A stretch of DNA of 44,429 nucleotides from Trachelipus rathkii (taxonomy: Eukaryota; Arthropoda; Malacostraca; Isopoda; Trachelipodidae): positions 10,001 to 54,429 of the forward strand of contig JABUQX010027622.1 of assembly GCA_015478945.1 (NCBI GenBank), written 5' to 3'. The position numbers and the translations under genes are program-made. Positions 34,401-44,006 of this stretch are shown here, one piece after another; the first letter of the stretch is position 1; each line of letters begins with the position of its first letter. A model generated the notes under the pieces. That model worked only from the letters and a program-made list of their open reading frames with translations, was not told the origin of the DNA and did no database searches.

Positions 34401-37400
34401 TGAAAAGTACAGATCAGGCAACATATCATTTATGAGAAGATATATATTTTTTTATTATTATTTAAAATATATAAATCTATACTACTATATATTTATGTGT
34501 ATATTTGAATATGAAATTGTTTTATATAGTAGTATTATTTATTTAATTTCTCTTAAAATCTGAGAGAGTTATATATTAATAACTTGTTCATCTATATAAA
34601 TGATAATCTTTAAACTTGTCTCCTTCGAATTGGTTATATTATGTCTTTTTTTATGAAATACTAAATAGTTACGTTTTATCCGTATTTTATGAGTCAACAT
34701 CTGTTATTGTAAGTTTTTGTAGTAATAGTAAAATATTAGTAGTATACCCTGTAGTGATTAAAGTTTTTATTACATAAGCACTATAATTATATAGGTTTAT
34801 ATAGGAGAAACCATCATTAATGGAGTACTAAGCTGTAGGTTGAGAATATATATATATAAATATATATATATATAACACTCAAGTTTGTTGTTTATACAAA
34901 TAATATATTTATTTGATTAGTACAGAGTATATATATTAACTGTTTATTTGATAATGATAGCACGTGGTTATTTTGAAAATAAATCAATGAGTAAATAAAA
35001 AATAAAGATAAGTAACAAAAAAGTAATATATCGATATTTTTATATTAAATAAATTGATCAAACTATTGTGAACAGACGCGAGTTTATCTGATTTGTGAAT
35101 AATAGTAAAATTAGATTTTTAAAAAACCGTTATATTTCATCTGTAAAGTAAGCATTCCATCAACTGAGTCCTATATCTATAACCTAATAGTACATTGATC
35201 TGTTTTTATATGAACAAGAAAACTTTTTGTGTCATTCACAAAGGTTCCAACACACACTCTATCCACATTGTCTCTCCTATTGAGATGTTAGATGTGGCGC
35301 ACACAAAATAGAGAAGGGAGCGAGGTGCACACATTATCACATCAAGCGTCTGAGGAGGGGGGGCTAAATCTGACCTAAACGTAACCGCCACTGATATAGG
35401 AGGAAATATAAGTCAAATATATAAACTCTTACATGAGTAATTATTAGATAAAATTCTTACTTATATATACTATATTATTGGTTCCGAGTGTCGATGACTA
35501 TTGGAGCATTATTTCTATATATCCAATAATTTTAATATTATATTTAGTATACAAAATATTATATAGGTAAACGAGTTATATTACACACATTAAGAGTACT
35601 ATTAAAGTGATAGCTAATATTTTCTACTTATTAAACAGACTCTCGGAGCGACATTTTGAGAACTCAGCATTTCGTCAAAGTATTACAAAGAAAATAAGAT
35701 TCAGAAAAGCTTGGATTAAAAAAGTATCAGGCTTAAGAAACTAAAGAAAAACTACAATACTTTGGTTTTTTAATACAATTTTTAAGAGGAGCTACCATTG
35801 GCATATATTCCATAGCCACTGACACAGAAATTTCTAAAAAACTTTACATTGAACTATCTCACTTAGAGAGAGACTTCACGAAATTTTTTTGAACTTAGAA
35901 AAATTTTGAGAGTGTCACTCATACAAAATGTATTGATAGTCTATCTGAACAGCTCTTTACTCTATATAGTTGAAATATACTTATCATCAATCATAATTAA
36001 TAATTGAATATATATTGTATTATATGTATAGATGTCAAAAGCTACTATAAATGATACATTATATATAATATATAGTACTCATTATATATATATATAACTT
36101 AACAGTATATATAGTATAAATATTATAATTACGACGAATATCATTTTTGGTCTCTTGAAAAAAACGACGAAAATTCTAAAATTCTAATTTAATTCTAATT
36201 TCTTCGGTATATATATTTTATTATATACAAGACATATATATCTCGGGAGAAGAATAACTATAAAAGTAAACGAAAATTTGAGTAGTGAAATAGGAAAGAG
36301 AAGATAATTTATATTCACTTCAAGTAAGTAGGTTGAGTCTGAGAGGGAGATATAATATAAGAGAGATATAATGAATTTATATATTAGTTATTTTTTTATA
36401 TTTCTTACTTTTCGCATTTTATAAAAATAAAATTTTTTTTATATTATTTATTGAAAAAGAAATAAAGAGCTTTCGATATATAATTAATAAAAATATCACG
36501 TATGAAGTTATCCTATAGATAGCCTCACTAGGCGGTAGGTCACCACTAAGCATATATATATTATTAGAATTACAGGTACGTGATACATTATATACGCACA
36601 TTGATACTAGTATTAACCTATATATATATTAATAGCTCCTCGTTGGTGCTGGGCAAGATCACGTCTCTCGTTACTATCACTTTTTATAGCTAAGACGAAC
36701 TGATAGAGTATCATGTTTTACAGTAAACGGAGTAACGGAACTCGAGTTATTCTGTCTTGTTCTGCGTTGTAAGGCTCCGACATTATAGTCTCGTGATTTA
36801 TTTTACACTCCGTAAATTTTCCTTATGTTCTGCTTAGGATATGTTTTGGCTAGCTTTGCGTATGATAAGTAATATTAACTCAACACGGGTGCGGCACGCG
36901 AACAAGAGCTAAAGAAATTCACTCTTTCCTAATATATGGTTTTACAAACAAATTTATCTTGTATCAATAATATATCAAATATAGTTCGATTACTAAACCT
37001 TACAGATGATCTTTATCTTCTAGTTTAGTGACATCCCTGGTGTGTTTATGCGAGACTAATATATCGTAATCTAGCATTATCATAAAAATATATAAATATA
37101 TATATAATAGTATTATATATATATATATATATATATATAGTAATATAGATATAGTAAAAGTAATTAGGTGAGAGATTACAATTGTCTAGCTTATGATATA
37201 TTAATCCCAGATACGGGTATCAATATATTAAAATGCTAATAAATGAATAGATCACACTGAGAGCACGTATAGAGTAAACTCACCAAAGTTTCCTCGATGA
37301 GTATAGGGTTCTCAGTAGCAAACTCTTACGGCTGCTTCTCCTCTGACGCTATTTGTGTGTTCTTTATCTATATTTGTAGCGTAGAAGAAGACTCTATAAT

Positions 37401-38860
37401 ATATGGCAGAGTCAGATGCAGCAGAGAGAGATTACAGAGAGAGTTAATGGTTGGTATGCTCGCAAAGGATGTGATCTCACACGTAAAACAGTGCATCACA
37501 GGGGAATGAAATAGAACACATTAGTCTAGAGTGAGCAAATTATGAAGAGAGACACTATATGTATACTGGAAACGCTCAGCTAGCAATCTAGAGATATAGT
37601 ATGATAAGAAGTTTAAAAAATTGTTGTTAAGTGCAGAAAAACATGTCAAACTAAGAAAAGTAATCAAGATTTTTCTTTCTATTAAACACTAAATCACTCA
37701 CAAGAGAGAGATATATTAAATAGGGATCAGTAGAAAAAATATAGTTGAATTAAAATATCAACACAATCTTATCGAAAAAAGATTCTAATGCAGTGAAAGA
37801 GATTTAGATATTATATTTCTCCCTTACAATTTTGTCAATTATGTTTTTTAATTTTTATACTTAAATTAAATATTTATAGAAATTAATCTTTTATGCTTAA
37901 TGATCCGTTGTCATATTCTTTTTTAACTGATATGGGGCACCTTTGGCACTTAGGTCAAAGAAAAAAGTAACGCGACATGTCCGACTTATACAAGTTGTTT
38001 CTTTATAACAATAAAAAAACTTTGATGACTATATTACAATAAAGTTAACACATAGTGGATAGTAGGTGTGAGTCAAATGGCTCATTGTGTCCAGACGGTT
38101 GAGTAGATCTGGCATGGAGAGAGATGTCGCCACGAGTGGTGAGCCTAGAGTGGTATAGAGAGTGTGTGTTCTGTATAGTTATAATGAGTCCGTAGATTGT
38201 TATAAATAGTGAGTCATTTCTCACGAGTATTTTATTCTGTTTCTTTGAAAATTTGAAAGTGTGCCACTTAGTTTGAGTACATTGTGAATCACAAATTAGC
38301 TAGAGTTTTCATTACTCATCTCTTACTCCTTACCTCTATATCCAATGAAGATGAAATGTGAGGTCTAATGAAGATTTATTTATAAATGAGATATACAATC
38401 ACGTTGATCTAAGGGCTAAGATAAAGGAATAAGAGACAAATGCTGACATAGGCAATAAGGTATAAAACAAAATAAAATATATAGTATGTGGTTTTTCGAG
38501 TATTTTGTTAAATTACAATTCAGAAATGACGATACAGAATAGATCGTAATATTTTGTGCGAATGTTAATTGTCTATCTACGAATAAGTTTTCTTTTAAAA
38601 TTTTTTCAAAAACAAATTATATACTTACCCAGCAAGATTAATACAAAGATGCACTGTTGAAAATTTAGTAAATGACTATTCGTACGGATATTTGGATTGC
38701 ACGCACACACGGAAAGGACACTCATCCGTAGTATTATTTTCCACTATAAGAAATAAATATATCATTATAGGTATTCCTCCCATCGCGCGTACATAATATT
38801 GACGCGAAGACTAGGCGAGAAAGGAGTGAACAGCACACGATCAAACGAAAGAAAACATGT
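34401..38860. other. AT-rich spacer, no gene seen
   Basis: TA tracts at about 34,846-34,875, 36,060-36,110 and 37,085-37,140. A 70-codon plus frame at 37,297-37,509 is discussed under rejected items. No gene supported. Confidence 0.55.
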
Positions 38861-40329
38861 TTGAAATCATAAGTTTGTGGATTGGACGACGGTCAAAGAT
38901 ACGGTTAATGTAAGGAAAAAACTGTTGCTCTGGAGAGATTCCGGAGGTAACAAATTCAATGGTTGCAAACCGGTGGAATCAGGTAAAAGCTGATTTGGTA
39001 CTATTAATTTTGTACCAATAAAAATCTTATTATTTTCCTTTTCTCTGTTGAGGATTCTCCTATTGCCAGAAATCGACTTTGGCACCAAAGGGGCATCTTG
39101 TAAGAAAAGATATTTGATACTACGTATGATCGAGTTATATCTAGATTGATATGTTGTCTATATACATTTGTTTGAATAGTTATGCAGTCGTATTTTCTTC
39201 TCGAGCGCTGAATATGAGAGAGATCGAGGGCGGTTACATTAGTCACCATTGAGCAACTGCAATTGACAACTAGGCGAAAATATAAGCTCGCTCCAGGGCG
39301 ACACCAGGAGTTTATATCAGTATTGGGATCCATAAACCCACAGAAACTAGCTCGAGTCATATAGCCTCAAGTGCTAGCGCTTAGTGAAGGTGTCGAGTAA
39401 GTTGAAGTCTCACAATATATTAGAGGAGTCACGCCCGATCACTTGTGATCAATCGAGAGTGTGTGTTTGTCCACCTGGGCAACTATGTCGATTCTTCCAA
39501 TGCATACACTATATATCTTTCTGTTTTTATAGAATTTAATCTTTATGTGTGGTGCTTTATATATTTTGTGATTCCGTGTATATTACTCTATTATGGTGTA
39601 TGTTGATCTCTAAATTTTTTTATATACCTCCTTCGTATTCTATGTCACTTATATTGTTGTTAGTTGTTATGGGTCTATATTACACTACTCTTTGATAAGC
39701 TTACTGTCTAAGCTGTATCTAGCAACATTAACATTGATTGGATCCAGAGTTAGATTTACGGAGAGAGAGAGCGTGAGTGACTTCACTACGTGGATGTAAA
39801 CATAATTGAATTGGATTGAAATACAGATATTGATATATGATGGTTTAACAGATTAGGAGAGAAATGAGAAACTGGAGATATTCTGACTTTAGGTACAGAG
39901 AACTCTGATCAGATCTGCAAACAATAAATTCCCCAAACAAAAATGAGGATATAACCTCTATTATTCCTGGGCACGTTAATTGATATGATAATCTTGTGGA
40001 TACGAAGAGAGTACGAGACAGAGACTCCTCTCATCTCGAACCATGTAACATTTCTAGAAATTGGTTTTAGAGCAACCTGAGACCTATTCGATCTCCAATA
40101 GTTTTACAGTGTACTGCGCTCGTATTTACGCCATAAGACAGCAGGAACTTCCGAAGGAATCTCGCATCATCTTCAGGAGCTCTCACAAATCAGGACATTA
40201 TCATGTTGCCGAGGGCATGGTTCATGTAGCAGAATCAGGTCCAGGAACTCAAGTTTGGGGTACGCGACTGAATATTGCCCGGTCCATACTCTGCGTAATT
40301 TAGAAGTTGTTTTGAATAGTGCTGATGGT
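38861..40329. other. Mixed-composition DNA downstream of the gypsy-like pol
   Basis: Less AT-rich than the spacer to its left. Minus-strand frames of 118 codons (39,004-39,360) and 73 codons (38,867-39,088) overlap in two phases and look like one frameshifted sequence, but no family was recognised. By position this could hold the 3' end of the gypsy-like element (an env-like gene and the 3' LTR). No LTR could be identified because the 5' LTR lies outside the window. Confidence 0.35.
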
Positions 40330-40530
40330 AATGAAAAAGGCAGTCTTTTTTGGGTTGACGGTGGTCAATCCTAAACAAACACGAAGTCTCAGGTACCTAA
40401 GCGATATAAGTCACGTTGTTTGGATTTACTCAAACAATTTTTAATGGGCCTTGGTAACGGTCTTTGAATTTATTAAGGGTAAGATCTCCAGGCAACTGAA
40501 CTCTGAGCTTCCAATTACTGTTCTGAAAGG
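40330..40530 (-). pseudogene. Integrase C-terminal tail, off-frame
   Basis: In a frame different from the long frame, the minus strand reads KLRVQLPGDL, then KFKDRYQGPLKIV, a stop, and VNPNNVTYIA. This matches the small beta-barrel and Gly-Pro-Tyr/Phe-type module at the end of gypsy integrases. The shift lies near 40,520. The long frame meanwhile runs on to an unrelated end at 40,441. Confidence 0.65.
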
Positions 40531-40559
40531 TTGATAATTTGGGTGACCTTCATCCCAGT

Positions 40560-41470
40560 ACTTGTTAAACTGGGTCCAAGGAAGTTGCGGACGAGTATCG
40601 TGAGTTTCTTGAAAAATAACTTTGGCTGGAGTCTTTCCCGTCTCAGAGTGGGCCAAGTGATTGTAAGTTAAAATCACTTGAGGCAATTGTTCATCCCAAT
40701 GTGTTGAATCTTTCAATGAGACCCTGAGGTACTGTATTAGAGTACGATTTACTCGCTCTGTGATACCATTAGATGATGGAGTGTAAGGGGTGGTGTATAT
40801 ATGCTTTATGTTTAGAGAGGTTAAGAGATTCTCAAATTCAGGCCCGCGAAATTCCCGTGCATTATCAGACAACATTCGTGACGGAACAACCGGTAGATAC
40901 GAGATAATAACACGTAAAGCAGAGGTTACTATAGATGTATGCTTGGTTTTAATTGGAACAGAGGCCACCCACTTGCTATAGTGATCAATAAAAATTAGGG
41001 CATAATTATTACCCCGACTAGATTTTGGGAGTTGGAGTAAATCAACAGCAGTTAGTTCAAAAGGGTATCTAGTGTTAATTTTTATCTTAGGAGGTGCATG
41101 GTAAATGTTGGACACCTTCGCAAGTTGGCAAATATGACAAGACATGGAGATGTCACGACAAATATCTCGCATCTTTGGGTGCCACACTATCTGTTCCAGC
41201 ATAACATAGAGTTTACGTTGTCCTATATGCACAAAGGCATGGTGGTTAATGATAGCCACCTGTACTGCAAATTGAAAGGATACCACGTAATGATATTGGT
41301 TATTACGGGTATGATGGAGAAGATGACCATTAAATATGGAGAGAGAGTTTCGCGAATAATTAAACAGTTTTAATGGACCTTGAAGAGGTTGATTTTGAGT
41401 AAGAGCCCGTTTTAGTCGTTTTAATATGGGGTCCTGAAGTTGACAGTCAGTTATATGAGACATTAAAATC
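40560..41470 (-). pseudogene. DD35E integrase core and zinc finger
   Basis: Within the long frame, the HHCC zinc finger (residues 371-409) precedes the catalytic core. The first Asp is in TAVDLLQLP (residue 438), the second in LSDNAREF (497), and Glu is in NGITERVNRTL (533), with exactly 35 residues between the last two. The enzyme would insert the element's cDNA into chromosomes. This part carries no stop or frameshift, unlike the reverse transcriptase. The C-terminal domain that normally follows is reached only through a frameshift near 40.52 kb. Confidence 0.92.
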
Positions 41471-41721
41471 TCCACTGAATCCTGGGAGTTTATGATCATG
41501 GAAAAGTTGTTAAGAAAAAGCAACTTATGCCCGGTTTCCATTTCATCGTCCTCCCCACCAGATTCCGCTAATCCGTCAGACAAAAGAGGAGTACTATTGG
41601 AATTAGATAATTCCGAAAGAGAATCCAGGAGAAGTGTATGATGTATAATAGAAGTGTGTTGTGGTACAGGCAATTGATTATCAGCTAATGCTTTGGTGGC
41701 AGACTCCGGTAATTTATTCAT

Positions 41722-42081
41722 CGGAGTAAGAAGGTTGTAGTGAATGCCGCCCAAACAGAATAGGCAACACAAGTCTTCATATGTAGATTTGCCATAGTGC
41801 AATGGATGTTCTTTCCCATAAAAGACCAGCACCCTGGTTCGATAAAGGTAAGCAAACGCCTCGATGCTATGAACGAATGGCAATTGCCCTCGATATTTCG
41901 TGAGTTGAAGTTGTTTAAGAATGTGGATAGATTCCCTACCCGTAGGTAGATGATATTTCTCTCGATTGTTAATTAATTCGGAAACTATCTCAGCCCGTAA
42001 AGACAGATGAAAATCAAAGTTATTATGGAGATAATATGAGAAGCATTGAAATAAAGAATCCCCACCTCCTGGGACCTTAAT
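41722..42081 (-). pseudogene. OTU-like domain with Cys-to-Ser change
   Basis: Residues 92-211 of the long frame match the layout of OTU (ovarian-tumour) deubiquitinase-type proteases. The N-terminal nucleophile block VPGGGDSLFQCFSYYL lies where Pro-Gly-Asp-Gly-x-Cys-Leu-Phe is usual. A helix SLRAEIVSELINN follows, then a Glu-Ala-Phe-Ala block with a hydrophobic strand TRVLVFYG, and finally GGIHYNLL with the catalytic-type His205 followed by an aromatic. The nucleophile position is Ser100 (codon 42,055-42,057) instead of Cys, and the preceding Asp is Gly. By family chemistry this would be inactive as a cysteine protease. It may bind ubiquitin-like substrates, or the change may be a lesion of this copy. 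Assignment is by motif only. Confidence 0.7.
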
Positions 42082-42239
42082 TTCACCAAACCCCCCTGGC
42101 AGTTCAACAATGAAATTAGTTGGAGTTTGCTCAATCTTGAGTTCAATTGGGATCCTGGATAAAACATCTGCGACCACATTATCCTTGCCCGGTAGATAAT
42201 GCAGCTCATAATTAAGATCGTTGAGCTCCTCCAAAGTAC

Positions 42240-42902
42240 GAGCTACTCGTTGGTTAACCAAGGCATATTTTGTAGATATAATAGGGGCTGATGGTCCGTA
42301 AAAATGATTGCCTTTATCCCATACAGGAAAGGTTTGAGGGATCGCACTGCCCACCGAATGCAGCCACCTCCCGCTCAGTTGTGCTATATCCCCTTTGCGC
42401 TTTGGAGAATACAGTGGAGATATAAGCTATAGTTTTTTTCTCTTTGGTAATAGGATTCCTTGAATTTGGCTTAGACAAGCGCCAGCACCTACACCTGACG
42501 CATCAGTGTGTAAATAATGGATGAGCTTTGGGAGAGCGATCCGGATATGATAGTAATGGAGGTGAAAATATCTGCTTCAATTGGTCAAAAGCAGATTGAC
42601 ATTTGTCAGTCCACTGGATGTCTCTTTGTACATTTAAAAGAGATCAAAATAGAGGTTTTTGCTATCTCCCGAGCAATGTGGAATGTGGTCGGCGATAGAT
42701 GAGTTCACGAAGCCCCACTGAATTGCCCGTACATAGACGCACTGTTTTTGGGACACGAAGAAATCACGCACGACCTTCTAGTTTCTCGGAGCGGGTTTCA
42801 TGCCTTAATTGGCAGACTACATGACCCACAGATTTGACTTCCCCGGTGTAGCAAATGGTTTTGGAAAGGTTATTGAGTTAAACCAGCCAACCTCCGGAAG
42901 CA
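42240..42902 (-). pseudogene. Thumb/connection and RNase H, frameshifted
   Basis: Homology runs through all three minus frames. SVGHVV and PKTVR lie at about 42.75-42.83 kb and WTDKCQSAFDQLKQIF at about 42.60-42.65 kb. RNase H opens with HTDASGVGAGACLSQ (about 42.48-42.53 kb, first catalytic Asp). In another frame comes AYISTVFSKAQRGY, then STTEREVAA with the catalytic Glu (about 42.36-42.43 kb). In a third frame comes FTDHQPLLYL (about 42.26-42.30 kb). The last part, ELHYLPGKDNVVADVLSR, begins the long frame that follows. The domain would degrade the RNA strand of the hybrid. At least three frame changes inactivate it. Confidence 0.85.
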
Positions 42903-43196
42903 TTAAGACGTTTTAAGAATAGACATGATGCTTCTCGAAAACCCATTCGCTGATGATAAGAAGGGGGAGTGATGGGGCGTCTCCAAATATACCATGACAT
43001 TTTGCCAAGGTATAGGGCACAACGCTAACCTCATAGCCCGTTGAAAAGTGGCAGGTCCATTTTTAACTCCAAAAGGCATACGCAGAAATTCCCAGTGCGC
43101 CAAAGGAGTGGAGAAGGCAGTTTTCTCGATGCTACTCGCTTCCATTTCAACCTGATAATAACCTTTAATCAGGTCGATGGTGGAGAAGTACTGCAT
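42903..43196 (-). pseudogene. Reverse transcriptase, palm part with lost YxDD
   Basis: Starts at MQYFSTIDLIKGYYQV, where the motif A Asp is at 43,173-43,175, and continues through FLRMPFGVKNGPATFQRAM. The active-site box is expected to read YLDD after NVMV, but it reads YLET and the following residues are unrelated, which fits a single-base loss inside the box (about 42,980-42,985). Homology to the thumb and connection resumes in another frame (LNASGG, SVGHVV). The catalytic pair of aspartates is therefore destroyed in this copy. Confidence 0.88.
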
Positions 43197-43222
43197 ACCT
43201 TGTAAGCTGAATAAGGTATCAA

Positions 43223-43795
43223 TCAGGTTAGGAATAGGTTGGGAATAGGGAAGGAATCGCCTTTAGTGACCTCATTAAGTTTTCTATAATCGATACAAAG
43301 GCGTAAAGCCCCATCAGGTTTTCGAATAGGCACAACAGGTGCTGAATATGGAGAAAAAGATCTTCTAATAATGCTGTCAGCCTCAAGTTGTCTACAAACC
43401 TCTTCTACCTCATATAAAATAGGACCCTGGAGTCTTCGAACAGGAACAGTTATGGGATCATCCGTAAGAGTTTCAATTGAATGTTTTAAAAGGCTTGTAC
43501 AGCCCACATCCGCGTCACCCATACTTAGGGCGTCGGGATATTTGAGCAAGAGTTGAATAAGTTGAGATTTTTGCTCTTCAGAGAGGTCAGTAGCATCTAA
43601 TTTAAAAGCATCTTGTAAGGTGTCAGGGGTCCACTCCTCATATATATTTTGGGGTTGTTGAGTCAGTTCCACTATATTCACTGGAATAGGGATTTGGGTA
43701 CTTACAGAAAGTACAGAGACCACACCTGGAGAATAACCTCGTCGTAATTTGAGTTTTATCAGAGGGGTTGTAACAAAAGATTTGAATCAAGGGAG
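43223..43795 (-). pseudogene. Reverse transcriptase, fingers/N-terminal part
   Basis: The open frame (first Met-equivalent is GTG at 43,721-43,723, so not a true start) carries LKHSIET and PVRR, then SIIRRSFSPYSAPVVPIRKP and LCIDYRKLN, the standard fingers-domain blocks of gypsy reverse transcriptase. It is cut at an 11-base tandem duplication at 43,227-43,248, beyond which the reading frame changes. The enzyme would copy element RNA into DNA in the cytoplasmic particle. Confidence 0.9.
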
Positions 43796-44003
43796 TAGTA
43801 GACGATGGAGAAGTAAAAACATTATCATCCATCGTAAATCGATTGTGTTCAAATGGGGTAAATAGTAAAATGGAAGAATCTAGAGGACCCAAGTTAGAAA
43901 AATCAGGAATACGAATTGAAACTGGTGTACAAGTATTTGGGAGTAGAGTTACATCTCTGGCAAGCTCCACATTTTTCTCCTGATCATTCATTAGTCGTAC
44001 ATC
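43738..44003 (-). pseudogene. Protease-reverse transcriptase linker
   Basis: In the same frame as the protease, directly after the TGA, it reads DVRLMNDQEKNVELARDVTL and onward. This is the beta-rich connector usually found between protease and reverse transcriptase in gypsy pol. A frame change between about 43,795 and 43,738 passes the homology into the frame that carries GYSPGVVSV and the reverse transcriptase N-terminus. No catalytic residues are expected here. Confidence 0.7.
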
Positions 44004-44006
44004 TCA

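Larger units (their letters stand above)
40444..42353 (-). pseudogene. Long pol frame: RNase H end, OTU-like domain, integrase
   Basis: This is the longest open frame in the window (about 637 codons). The frame's first codon is GTG, and genuine homology in this frame begins near residue 29, so it is an interior segment of pol and not a gene with its own start. Residues 30-67 finish RNase H (LPGKDNVVADVLSR). Residues 92-211 form an OTU-like cysteine-protease domain. Residues 212-275 are a Ser/Glu-rich linker. Residues 295-600 are integrase, with a His-His-Cys-Cys zinc finger (H371/H376, C406/C409) and a complete D438, D497, E533 triad of exact DD35E spacing. The C-terminal 40 residues are off-frame. 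Homology to the Gly-Pro-Leu/Phe integrase tail continues in another frame to about 40.33 kb. It appears functional in integrase sequence but lacks a continuous polyprotein upstream. Confidence 0.9.

Noticed and set aside
37297..37509. 70-codon plus frame ending in VGMLAKDVISHVKQC, reminiscent of a gypsy integrase zinc-finger segment
   Set aside because: Only about 15 residues resemble the family, the paired cysteines and histidines are missing, and nothing around it supports a retroelement.
40061..41373. Plus-strand frames of 63-91 codons opposite the gypsy-like integrase
   Set aside because: Antisense shadows of the well-supported minus-strand integrase and its tail.
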